Below, in pieces: positions 13,785-25,305 of a DNA stretch of 64,000 nucleotides; position 1 is the stretch's first letter; each line of letters opens with the position of its first letter. Both the position numbers and the translations under genes were made by a program. Under the pieces are notes generated by a model. It saw only the letters and a list, made by a program, of their open reading frames with translations, ran no database searches and was not told the DNA's origin. Source of the DNA: Piper betle (lineage: Eukaryota; Streptophyta; Magnoliopsida; Piperales; Piperaceae); assembly GCA_033002965.1 (NCBI GenBank), contig JAURVB010008967.1, forward strand, positions 21,981-85,980, written 5' to 3'.

Positions 13785-14255
13785 TGTAACGACCAGGCCC
13801 AAAGTGCAACGTAATGGGCCTAAGCCATTTCTTTAAAATGGTTAACCCAAGTTAAAGATCTATAGTCCATTCTCACTTATAAACAAGATCTTCTCCCATA
13901 GGTATTAGATGTGGGATTAAGTTGAGGGATCTCACAATCCGCCTACCTTAGGAAATTTCGTCCCCGAAATTCCTACACTTCTTGGCCCGTTACTAGCCCC
14001 AGCCCACGACCTTCTTTGGCCGGTGACCGGCAACCTAGCCAATATCCTTAGTCCAATAGTCCAGCCCACCATCTAACACATAACCAGGTTGCTCTAATAC
14101 CACCTGAATGACCCGGCCCAAAGTGCAACGTAATGGACCTAAGTCATTTCTTTAAAATAGTTAACCTAAGTTAAAGATCTATAGTCCATTTTTACTTATA
14201 AACAGGATCTTCTCTCAATAGGTATTAATGTGGGATGAAGTTGAGGGATCTCACC
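13785..14255 (-). mobile_element. TRIM element (471 bp) with intact 5-bp target duplication
   Basis: Two direct repeats of about 151 bp (13785-13936 and 14105-14255) begin TGTAACGACC / TGAATGACCC and end GGGATCTCAC(A/C). They enclose only 168 bp. ATATA stands on both sides (13780-13784 and 14256-14260). On the minus strand TGGTATTAGAGC (14091-14102), two bases from the LTR, matches the initiator-tRNA-Met primer site TGGTATCAGAGC with one change. A purine-rich tract abuts the other LTR near 13937-13950. The internal part has no coding capacity. These are the hallmarks of a terminal-repeat retrotransposon in miniature. It depends on enzymes supplied by other elements. Confidence 0.9.
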
Positions 14256-14529
14256 ATATAGTATGTCCAAAGGAGTTATGGTTTTCTAAAACAAACTCGG
14301 GGGATCTCATCCACACGGATTATTAATTTGAAAATTCATAAGACTTAATGACCGGCGTGGAGTTGGATACAAAAAATCCACCACTCGACATGTCCACTCA
14401 TCAATCAAATCAAATAAAGATAGAATGAGAAGATCAAACCAGAAGCAAGTCCTAAACGGACCTAGTAGAAGCTTCAATCGTGTCCACGTGCCGAGGCAGC
14501 GAGCATCTACATCGTACCTACATATCAAA

Positions 14530-17500
14530 TGTAACACCCCAAATCCAGTCCATGCTCATGAACCGAACCAGCATGTTACAGGCCCTGGTTAGGTCGGCTA
14601 ACCCGAACCCAACTCGCGCGGATCTAATCTCGACGTCTTAAGATGAAGATATTACTCGTCATGCATGAATGAATGCACAGAATCCTAACATGATACTACA
14701 TGGATAACATGCAAACTAAATTACACATCATCACAATTACGATCAAAATCGATGAAAATTCTGAAATAAAACAAACAGAATTTCCCCTAAAAGTGCAATT
14801 AGGGTCACCCAATCAAAATACTATATATAAACATATATGCAAATATGTATCTACATATCACGCAACTTCATTCACACAATCTGATATACTATTTACACAC
14901 TCTAAAGCTTGGGTCTCAACCCACCACGCTCCTGCTGCGCAATCTATTCATGTTTCACATTCTGTCATCGTGTCTTACCATTCAATCATGTCACATCATC
15001 ATATCATTGCATTTAATCATATCCTATCATGTCTTAGCATTTCACAACATTCACAATATAATAGCATCATAAATAGAATATTAACCACTCTATCGAATGA
15101 CATGTGTGCAAGCGACAACAGTGCTCCTCCCTCCAAGCTAGCTCCTCCAACTCGTGATTATTACCTACATATAATAAAAACACGTCAGTAACAAGTGTTA
15201 GTGGTCCGGAAAATAAAATAATTATAACAAGCTAGCTATGAGAGCAAACTCTCATATGAAAGAAAACATCATATACTCCACGTGAACACTCTGAAGGGCA
15301 CTACTAAGGAGTCATTGGGCTGCAACCCGGTAGCATCCCGAACTTACTGATCTGCTGTTGCTGATGCCGCTCTCGGCATTTTCTTACTTCATTTTCTGGT
15401 CTCAAATCCTAAGCCCTCCCCTTACCTCCATATTTCTCCTGACCTTGAGCACAAAGGTCAAGTACTCTCAGGCAGTCGCCTTTAGTACCCTTTGAACCAC
15501 AAGTCCGAACATGCACTGTACTAAACAGTACCCGTAAACCTCCACATTCTGTGGGTGTGAGGTACTCAAACGCGGAGTTGTCAGGATCCCTCGGGAATGG
15601 AATAGTCCGCTGGCACTAATCCAGAGCCCGCTTTGATTGTCACGGCATCCGCTCATGGTACGTGCAGTCGGTTTCTCCATCTCTCGTCTCACTAAAAACA
15701 CGAAAACTATATACTAGATAATATATATATATATATATAGGGCTAGGTAAGGATTTATATCATAGGCCCGAAGGCAACTTGTGGTGGATCTTGTTTTCGA
15801 AATCATCCTCGTGGGGTTATTAATCCGGAAAACTGTTCGGTTAAATGGCCCGAGTTAAGTGGGATCCAATAAAACACCACTTAACCCGTCCTGCAAATAA
15901 TAAAATAAACATACAATAGAAGAGAATGTAAAAACAAAGTCGAGTCCTAAACGGACCTGGTAGAAGCTCCAAACGTGTCATAGCGCCTAAGCGGCGAGCT
16001 CCTACTCCGTACCTACACATCAAAATTAAATACTAACGCCTGCTAACTAAATGATGCATCAAACTCAATGAACATCACACACAACACGAATAACATCCAT
16101 CAACAATCAAATAATCATAATGTGAAAATAATTCTAAGTCATCCTATTCATACCAATTTTATACTATTTTTTTTAAGTTACATCATACTCGATTAGCATG
16201 CTCAAACTCGATCTACCTCATTAGATCACTCGCTATTCATTCCCAATTAATTGCATCATGCAATCATCACTGCATTCATACTCATACATTTATCATGACA
16301 ATTATTCAATCCTAGCATGTTGTGCTAACAATCATCAATTTTAAATAACTAACTCGGAGGTAATTATACCTCATGTCATCTGGCAATCGGCGACGACTAG
16401 GGTTTTGTCACGCGTCTTGGAGCTCTGAATTCGGCACTCATCAGCGTCCGAAGTTCGATCGGGATCGACTGGATGAGCTCTGCGGAAGATCCGGCGAACT
16501 CCAGTGAATCCGATTTTTCGGCAAGTTCTAGCGGTTTTCCAGCAGCTTTCTAGCGGTTTTCTGGCACCTCTTCCGGCAGTTTTCCGACAACAGTCGCCAA
16601 CGGCGTCTACTGGCTGGAAAGTGGTCATATTGGGTACCATTGGAACCGGCTCGGCGAGCCCGACGCATCTACAATGTCAACATGGCCAACGGAGGCAGCG
16701 GCTCACCGAAAATTGCCTAAAATAGATTGGCGGCGATGGGAGAAGAATCCGGACGGTCTGGGCGGCTATGGGCTCCAATCTAGTCGGGGAGGGTCGAGGG
16801 TTGGTCGAAGATGTCAAGGCGACCACTCGATTGTGACGGCGACGGTCGGCGGTGGCGCGATTGGCGATGGAAGCATGACGCGGGCGCAACGCTAGTCGCG
16901 GCGGTCCGGCGTCGTGGAGGCCGAATGGTGACCGGGTCTGGTCGGGGCGGCACGGCACCGCCGCAGCGGAGCATGGCAACGACGACCAGCAACAGGCAGG
17001 CTTCGACAGCGGCGGCGGCGATGCTGTACAGGGGCAGCGTCAGGGCAAGAGTTTGGGGAAGAAAACGTTGGGAGGGAAGAAAAGGACTGGTGGCAAACTT
17101 GTAAATATTACTTGACTCGTCTCCGGCTCGAGTCAAGAATAATAATTAAGTCGCCGTAAATCCTAAAAAATTCTATAAAAATCGAGGAAAATCCCATAAA
17201 ATCAAACAAACACCAAAACATCATAATGATATGCTCTAGAACTATCAACCCACCCAAACGGCCCATAACGCGATCCTAACGTGGTAAACGGTCTAAAACT
17301 AATTCTACGATCCACTATATATAAAAATAAACAAAAGTAACTGGCATACTATTATATATTTTGATAACTCATTCTATTCTGTTGTGTTCATGACGTTATC
17401 ATCATATACTTGGGTACGCATGACCCTCATAGCTCATACACGCGATTGGCGTCGGCTCAGTACACGTGTTCTGAATCTGACTCGACTCGAAAATAACGGT

Positions 17501-17552
17501 CGAATCGACCGGTTCTGAATATAAAACCCTGACTCAAATCGTGGGTTTTACA
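14530..17552 (-). repeat. 3' LTR of the LARD element
   Basis: This LTR of 3023 bp is the downstream LTR in element sense (minus strand). From left to right on the plus strand it has the TGTAACACCCC end, an AT-rich part with TCATATC-type repeats, the GGATCCCTCGGGAATGG block (about 15587), a (TA)n tract at about 15722-15739, a GC-rich block (16380-17100), the TTGACTCGTCTCC...CTCGAGTCAA palindrome (about 17112-17136) and the TTTTACA end. Confidence 0.92.
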
Positions 17553-17566
17553 ATCTTCCCTCCTCA
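17553..17566 (-). other. Polypurine tract of the LARD element
   Basis: On the minus strand TGAGGAGGGAAGAT runs directly into the LTR start TGTAAAACCC. In this class of element the tract primes plus-strand DNA synthesis. Confidence 0.85.
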
Positions 17567-19887
17567 TAAAAATTTCGTCCTCAAAATTTCAACTCAAGGA
17601 GGTTCTACTGAACTAATACCCAGAAACTAGATATACACCAGTTGTATCCACTACTCTTCGATAGCCATGTACCTCCTCACTTACTGTAGCTATGACGTCA
17701 TGGCAAGTTCTGCTTGTGATGCTGTCAATATCAACATTCTGTTTCTAAGCTAAATGTGCCTGTTTAGACATGACCATCACCATTCTCTTCTGTTCTGATC
17801 CCTACTACTGTCTGTGCCTGTTCTGACATTACCATCATCATGCTCTTATGTTCTAATCCCTATTGCTAACTCGGCGGGAGACCTAGGTCACCCCTAAGGG
17901 CCTACTGGGTTGGTCAAGCAGATACTTTAAAGTATCACATGGTTCTAATTTGAGCTATGTCTAGGAAAACTACATCGAGGGTAAGACCTACCTGCTAGCA
18001 TCTACCCATGTCCCTTTAATCCTCATCTGTGAAAATTCACCTACATGTACTCTCAGGAAACTCTATTCCTAAGTCCTACAAACCAACCTAAAGTATGCTA
18101 TGAGTCTCCTGCTAGGTCGAGTGTATAAACTAATGAGCTGCATGGCTCACTGTCGCCAGTCTAGATCCAACTCTTAGGTGTTCCTGTATAAGGAACTGGA
18201 CCGCTCATTGGGTCCTATTTGACTCAGTCCTGAGTTAGTATCTCACTCTATTCTATAAGAGAACAAGGATAGCTGCTATGACTCTACTGCATACTATGGC
18301 TCTGGTGACTATATATACAACCACTAACTACTACTGAAAGGAAGTGAGAACACTTGTAGATACACAGTGTGCCTCGAGGAGTATGATAATATACTCTGCA
18401 TGGTCTATAGAGCCTGCATCTGGTCTGTGGCATGTGCTCTGGTCAATGTATACTCATCTCAATCATCTGGGTAAACTGATAGTAACACTGACATGTACAA
18501 AGGGGTGAGTGGAAATCCTCAAGTGGAAGCTCTACTCTGCCTGACATCTATAGGTTATAGGAAGGGGACTAACTCTCGTGAAAATCTGGTCCCACTACTC
18601 AAGAACTCTCACTAGGTAATATCTCATCCTCACAAGTGGCATCTGACGTTAGGTAAATAAAGGAATCCACTAGGTTAAAAAAACTGCTACATAGGTATGT
18701 CCTTCAAATTTATGATGAAGTAAAGGTGTCATGCAAGTGGTAGGGGAGATGAAATCCCTATGTAGTGTACTGGGTGACCAAAATATCGATAGGTCTATGG
18801 ACTTGCCTCTAAGATCACCATAATTCACTATGCCATACGTAATGAGGTTGTGGAACAATCAATCAATGATGAATCTCAGAAACGGCTCCTAAGTGGTTCT
18901 AGTTCAATCATCTAACAGTAGGCATGTATTTCTGGATACGGTACTAGTCGTGCATTTCTAAACGGGCGGGGTTCAAACGACCCAAACGACCACTGTCTCA
19001 CCTCAAGTCTACGGGGACTCATAATGAGGTTTGACACGTGTCTCGTCTGCTCTTCAGTAGTGTGTGACCTGCCGTCCCATACTGATTTGTAGTACTAATC
19101 TTGACCCATATGACTACTACCACTGTGGTAGACTCTCAAGCAAGGCTATCAATCAAGATGAGCATACATTGATATTACTGTCAGGTTAACATGGTTCGGG
19201 CTTTCCGAAGTCTCTGTCTACATTGCTCTCCTGCTGGGGTGAAATCCTCTTCAGAAAGTTGATCTACAAATATCTACCTACATTATAAACCCTAATCAGT
19301 ACCATGAAGGTACTTCTATACTCAGGGTAAGGCTCAAGCCTATGGTTCAAGGTGAGAACCTAATTGTGCTAGCGAAACACAAGGGAATCACTATCCTTCT
19401 AAAGGACACTTCCTCACTAACCTTGTATCTATTCTCAATCCTCTAATACAAGTCTAACTCCTATCACTAGCGGCCCATCACTAAATAGGTCAAAGTGCGT
19501 GTGTAACCATCTACTAACCATCTAATCTGTGTGTGTTGGTTGTAGCCCATAGAAGTACTATCATGCAGTCTGAACAATCTGATCATTGTAACTGTCCTAT
19601 CTGGAGGTCATATTGTCACGTTCCCTGGCTCTGTCCATACACATCCCTATGAGACTGTCACTAACAATGCCTGATGAGGTTATCTTACAATATACATCTG
19701 ACCCAAGAGTATCAGGTCAAAACAATGATTGCAAGAGAGCCGTGAAGTCGGATCCTATGCTATCTCATCCAAATAACCTCAGTTTTCCTAACTCTTCTTT
19801 GTTCTGCTAATTTCCATTGTAGCTATATCTTCTTCCTCAAGTTGTAGCCCTACTAAGCTCTAACTAATCTACTCGATCAGCGGATGA

Positions 19888-20118
19888 GCAATACACTGAC
19901 GGCGGTAGTGCATCTTCGGTCAGTGGTAGTGCATCTCGGACGGCAGTTGTGTACCTCGGCAGTGGTTGTGTGACTCGGTCGGTGGTTGTGCAACTCGGTC
20001 GATGGTTGTGCAACTCGGTCAGTGGTTGGGCACTCGGTCGGTAGTTGTGCACTCGGTCAGTGGTTGTGCACTCGATTCTGCGGTTGTGCACTCGATCGGC
20101 AGTTGTGCAACTCTGTTG
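19888..20118. repeat. Minisatellite, unit about 20-21 bp, about 11 copies
   Basis: Variants of GGTTGTGCACTCGGTCAGT repeat in tandem inside the LARD interior. Copies differ at a few positions (GCAACTCGGTCG, GCACTCGGTCAG, GCACTCGATCGG). It gives an artefactual 75-codon open frame rich in HNHRPS on the minus strand. No function is evident. Confidence 0.85.
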
Positions 20119-21150
20119 GTGACAGTTCTATCTAGATACTAAAAATCTAATCTTGCTTGTATACATTGTAAATCCACTCTACTGTCTCTGACATTTCTTG
20201 GCTGCTAACAATTTGGCTTAGGTTATCCAGTCATACGTGTCTGATCTAGAGGGGTTTGGACCATGCTACTGACACATATGATGGTAAACCTAGGCTGAAT
20301 CCACTCTAATCTCTTGAAATCTGAAATAGCTGCTTTCATCAATGCTGGCTGGCCCTCAAACGGTAACCACTGATCTGGTACCTTATCTTTGGTGAGATTC
20401 CGTCAAATATCCGATCTCGTAGGTAGTGGTCCTGATCTTTTCCCCATCATATCGAGACCTTAATCTGGCAAAGACAAACCAAAAATACTACCCGTAAGTC
20501 ATAAACTAGTGGAAGAGGAGGATGCGGTAAAGTGCCTATTGGACTATCAATCCACCATACTACTCATCCTTATTCATCACTATCTTCTAGAAGTGGTTCA
20601 TCTCATGTGCCAACTAAATTGCTAGTATCTCTATACATCAAGCTCCTTACTGTTACCCTCCTTTTTAACTCATTCTCATCATGTACACCATGTCCTATGG
20701 TAACCGGACTAATGTGGTGACATGCAAGACTTGAACACCTGGTCAATCATCCAATTCACTTATGCGATAGACAGAACTAGTGGGTCCCTAAGCCCATCAT
20801 GACAATCCTGTCAGATTCCTGCTCACAACTCCTAACATCCGAATCTGGTATAAGATGAGATCCTATACCCATTATACCTCTGCTAGCACTACAATATTCC
20901 TTGCTCACATCTAACTGACAAATAGTCGATATAATGATAAAAATCCATAAAAATAACCTCACAGCTCAACGAAGTCCAAGTCCACATACTTCTGATCAAG
21001 TCTTGCATACACTGTGATGCAACTAACTCATGAAAAAAAGAACTGCATGTAAGGAAAATCAAAAGAAACATACTTGCCAGTTGGACTTGGAGCAATCTTT
21101 GCACACACATAACCTATAAAAATATCTTACATCTTACTCGACCGAGAGTG

Positions 21151-21162
21151 GCTCTGATACCT
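21151..21162 (-). other. Primer-binding site of the LARD element
   Basis: On the minus strand the LTR end GGGGTGTTACA is followed after four bases by AGGTATCAGAGC. This matches TGGTATCAGAGC, the complement of plant initiator tRNA-Met 3' end, at 11 of 12 positions. It fixes the element's orientation. Confidence 0.88.
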
Positions 21163-21166
21163 ATTC

Positions 21167-24100
21167 TGTAACACCCCAAATCCACTCCACGCTCCTGAAC
21201 CGAACCAGCATGTTACAGACGTCGGTTACGTCGGCTAACCCTAACCCAACTTGTGCGGATCTAATCTCGACATCTTAAGATGAAGATATTATTCGTCATG
21301 CATGGATGAATGCACAGAATCCTAACATGATACTACATGGATGACATGCAAACTAAATTACACACCATCACAATTATGATCAAAATAGATGAAAATTCTG
21401 AAATAAAACAAACAGAATTTCCCCTAAAAGTGCAATTAGGGTCACCCAATCAAAATACTATATATAAACATATATGCAAATATGTATCTACATATCATGC
21501 AACTTCATTCACATAATTTGATATACTGTTTACTCACTCTAAAGCTTGGGTCTCAACCCACCACGCTCCTGCTGCGCAATCTATTCATGTTTCACATTAT
21601 GTCATCGTGTCTTACCATTCAATCATGTCACATCATCATATCATTGCATTTAATCATATCCTATCATGTCTTAGAATTTCACAACATTCACAATATAATA
21701 GCATCATAAATAGAATATTAACCACTCTATCGAATGACATGTGTGCATGCGACAACAGTGCTCCTCCCTCCAAACTAGCTCCTCCAACTCATGATTATTA
21801 CCTACATATAATAAAAACACGTCAGTAACAAGTGTTAGTGGTCCGGAAAATAAAATAATTATAACAAGCTAGCTATGAGAGCAAACTCTCATATGAAAGA
21901 AAACATCATATACTCCACGTGAACACTCTGAAGGGCACTACTAAGGAGTCATTAGGCTGCAACCTGGTAGCATCCCGAACTTACTGATCTGCTGTTGCTG
22001 ATGCCGCTCTCGGCATTTTCTTACTTCATTTTCTGGTCTCAAATCCTAAGCCCTCCCCTTACCTCCATATTTCTCCTGGCCTTGAGCACAAAGGTCAACT
22101 ACTCTCAGGCAGTCGCCTTTAGTACCCTTTGAACCACAAGTCCGAACATGCGCTGTACTAAACAGTACCCGTAAACCTCCACGTTCTGTGGGTGTGAGGT
22201 ACTCAAACGCGGAGTTGTTAGGATCCCTCGGGAATGGAATAGTCCGCTTGCACTAATCCAGAGCCCGCTTTGATTGTCACGGCATCCGCTCATGGTACGT
22301 GCAGTCGGTTTCTCCATCTCTCGTCTCACTCGAAATGCGAAAACTTACATATATATATATATAGGGCTAGGTAAGGATTTATATCATAGGCCCGAAGGCA
22401 ACTTGTGGTGGATCTTGTTTTCGAAATTATCCTCGTGGGGTTATTAATCCGGAAAACTGTTCGGTTAAATGGCCCGAGTTAAGTGGGATCCAATAAAACG
22501 CCACTTAACCCGTCCTGCAAATAATAAAATAAACATACAATAGAAGAGAATGTAAAAATAGAGTCGAGTCCTAAACAGACCTAGTAGAAGCTCCAAGCGT
22601 GTCATCGCGCCTAAGCGGCGAGCTCCAACTCCGTACCTACACATCAAAACTAAATACTAACGCCCGCTAACTAAATGATGCATCAAACTCAATGAATATC
22701 ACACACAACACGATTAACATCCATCAACAATCAAATAATCATAATGTGAAAATAATTCTAAGTCATCCTATTCATATCATTTTTATACTATTTTTTTTAA
22801 GTTACGTCATACTCGATTAGCATGCTCAAACTCGATCTACCTCATTAGATCACTCGCTATTCATTCCCAATTAATTGCATCATGCAATCATCACTGCATT
22901 CATACTCATACATTTATCATGACAATTATTCAATCCTAGCATGTTGTGCTAACAATCATCAATTTTAAATAATTAACTCGGAGGTAATTATACCTCATGT
23001 CATCGGCAATCGGCGACGACTAGGATTTTGTCGCGCATCTCGGAGCTTGAATTCGGCACTCATCAGCATCCGAAGTTTGATCGGGATCGACTGGTTGAGC
23101 TTTGCGGAAGATCCGGCGAACTCCAGTGAATCCGGTTTTCCGACAAGTTCTAGCGGTTTTCTAGCGGCTTTAGTGGTTTTCTGGCACCTCTTCGGCGGTT
23201 TTCTGACAACAGTCGCCAGCAGCATCTACTGGCCGGAAAGTGGTCATATTGGGTACTATTGGAACCGGCTCGGCGAGCCCGACGCATCTACAACGTCGAC
23301 ATGGCCAACGGAGGCAGCGGCTCACCGAAAAATGCCTAAAATAGAGCGGCAGCGATGGGAGAAAAATCCGGACAGTATGGGCGGCGATGGGCTCCGATCT
23401 AGTCGGGGAGGGTCGGGGGTTAGTCTAAGACGTCAAGGCGACCACTCGATTGTGACGGCGACGGTCGGCGGTGGCGCGATCGGCGATGGAAGCACGACGC
23501 GGGCGCAACGCTAGTCACGGCAGTCCGGCGTCGTGGAGGCCGAATGGTGGCCGGGTCTGGTCGGGGCGGCATGGCACCATCGCAGCGGAGCATGGCAACG
23601 ACGACCAGCAACAGGCAGGTTTCGATAGTGGCGGTGGCGACGCTGTAGAGGGGTGGCGTCAGGGCAAGGGTTTGGGGAAGAAAACGTTGGGAGGGAGGAA
23701 AAGGACTGGTGGTAAACTTGTAAATATTACTTGACTCGCCTCCAGTTTGAGTCAATAATAATAATTAAATCGCCGTAAATCCTAAAAAAATTGATAAAAA
23801 TTGAGGAAAATCCCATAAAATCAGACAAACACTAAAACATCATAATGATATACTCTAGAACTATCAACCCACCCAAACGGCTCGTAACGCGTCCTAACGC
23901 GGTAAACAGCCTCAAACTAATTCTACGATCCACTATATATAAAAATAAACAAAAGTAACTGGCATACTCTCATATATTATGATAGCTCATTCTGTTCTAC
24001 TGTGGTCATGACGTTATCATCATATACTTGGGTACGCATGACCCTCATAACTCATACACGCAATTGGCGTCGGCTCAGTACACGTGTTCTGGATCTAACT

Positions 24101-24170
24101 CGACTCGAAAATAACGATCGAACCGACCGGTTCTGAATATAAAACCCGGACTCGAATCATGTGTTTTACA
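21167..24170 (-). repeat. 5' LTR of the LARD element
   Basis: This LTR of 3004 bp is collinear with the 14530-17552 copy over its full length. The end next to the primer site is the more diverged part. The GC-rich block lies at 23000-23740 and carries a 76-codon minus-strand frame (22995-23225) related to one in LTR G. Confidence 0.92.
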
Positions 24171-25305
24171 TCAAATCTACAAACTAATTCCCACAATCTG
24201 AATAATGCATTCACACATCCTAAATAACACACTCATTAGTCCTATTCACATTAAGTCGCATTACGATTTCCTAAATTGCATTGCAGTTAATTAACAATTC
24301 ATACTTTATTTATTTAATTAGTTCACTAGCATTTATTCGATACCATTCCAATCATACAAATTCATTTTATTCACAATCAAAATATTTTACCATGTCAATC
24401 AATCAAATCCTAGCATGTTATGTTAATAATTATCAATTTTAAATAATTAGGTCGAAGGTAATTATACATCGCGTCGTTGGCAATCGGCAACGATTAAGGT
24501 TTGGTCGTGCATTTTGGGACTCAAATTTGACCTCGGAGTCATCCGAAGTTTTGTGGGTTTTGACGGGATGAATTTATCAAAATTCTAACGATTTTTGGCG
24601 AATTCTAGCAATTCTGGTTTTCCGGCTACTTTCTGGTGATTTGGCCAAGGCTGTGGGTCGGCATCGGCTCGCCGAATTCAACATGACTATAGTGGGGTGA
24701 GGGCGATGTCGATGATCGCCAACAGCAGACTTGGGTCGGTCGAGGACAACCGGGGTTGTCCTGATCCGCCCTTGGGCGACGGCCGATGGTGAAGTTGGTG
24801 GTGGCGTTCAGGCGGCAATGGGATGAGGAGAGGAAACTTCGTGGGGAAGGGTTTGGTGGCAATCTAATTAAAAGTGAACTCAACTCCGACTTTGACTCAA
24901 GTTAAAAATAATAACTAACTCCTAATAAATTATAAAAAATCCAAATATATATATAAAGAAATATCATAAAATATAATATACTCAATAACATCAAAATGAC
25001 ATGTTCTATAATTAATAACCCACACAAACTATTATCTAACACGTCCTAATATGTTATTCAGCCCAAAATTAATTCTATGATCAAATATAAAAAAAACTAG
25101 TATGGTGTCATATACTCTAATAACTTATTTCTTATCATTCTTCCTATGTTATCATCATATGCTCGGGTACACTTGACCTTCATCGCTTCTAATAAATGGT
25201 TGACATTGGCGCAGCATACGTGTCATAAAACTAATTAGATTGTAATTGACTGCTATACCGAATGGTTCGTTAATGTAAAACTCTGACTCGAATTACGAGT
25301 TTTAC

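Larger units (their letters stand above)
17553..21166 (-). other. Non-coding interior of the LARD element
   Basis: This part holds 3614 bp without an open frame above 75 codons and without retroviral motifs. Its composition is even and it contains one minisatellite (19888-20118). The conserved ends (polypurine tract and primer site) are retained, as expected for sequences needed in cis while proteins are supplied in trans. Confidence 0.85.
14530..24170 (-). mobile_element. Complete non-autonomous LTR retrotransposon (LARD type), 9.64 kb
   Basis: The element has two directly repeated LTRs of 3023 bp (14530-17552) and 3004 bp (21167-24170). Each starts TGTAACACCCC and ends TTTTACA on the plus strand. 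The target duplication TCAAA is perfect (14525-14529 and 24171-24175). The primer-binding site (21151-21162) and polypurine tract (17553-17566) place the element on the minus strand. The 3.6-kb interior has stops in all frames and no gag, protease, reverse transcriptase, RNase H or integrase motif. Long LTRs with a long non-coding interior define a large retrotransposon derivative. The LTRs look about 95% identical by eye, with many C/T and G/A differences, so it is younger than the LTR it sits in. It must have been moved by enzymes from an autonomous partner that is not in the window. Confidence 0.92.
12556..25305 (-). mobile_element. Solo LTR C, split by a TRIM and by a complete LARD element
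   Basis: It starts TGTAACACCCCAATTTGG (12556) and ends ACGAGTTTTACA (25305). Two younger insertions interrupt it: 13785-14255 and 14530-24170. Removing these and one copy of each target duplication leaves about 2628 bp, in the size range of the family. Sequence order across the breaks is collinear with other copies: the GGATCCCTC...GAATGGAA and AGAGCCCGCTTTGA blocks lie before the breaks, and the TCAATCCTAGCATGTT block and the GC-rich block (24460-24850) lie after them. Flanks TGTAA and CGTGA match at 3 of 5 bases, so the target duplication is not convincing. Confidence 0.8.

Noticed and set aside
13573..14255. Two copies of a GGCCCAAAGTGCAACGTAAT segment first taken as a simple duplication
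   Set aside because: The pair are the LTRs of a TRIM, with target duplication, primer site and polypurine tract.
16371..17136. Candidate genes in the LARD LTRs (also 22995-23755)
   Set aside because: They are LTR sequence present in both LTRs and elsewhere, with frame breaks between copies. Kept only as a finding about a conserved LTR frame.
19864..20091. 75-codon frame with TTDRVHN-like repeats
   Set aside because: It is a read-through of a 20-bp minisatellite.
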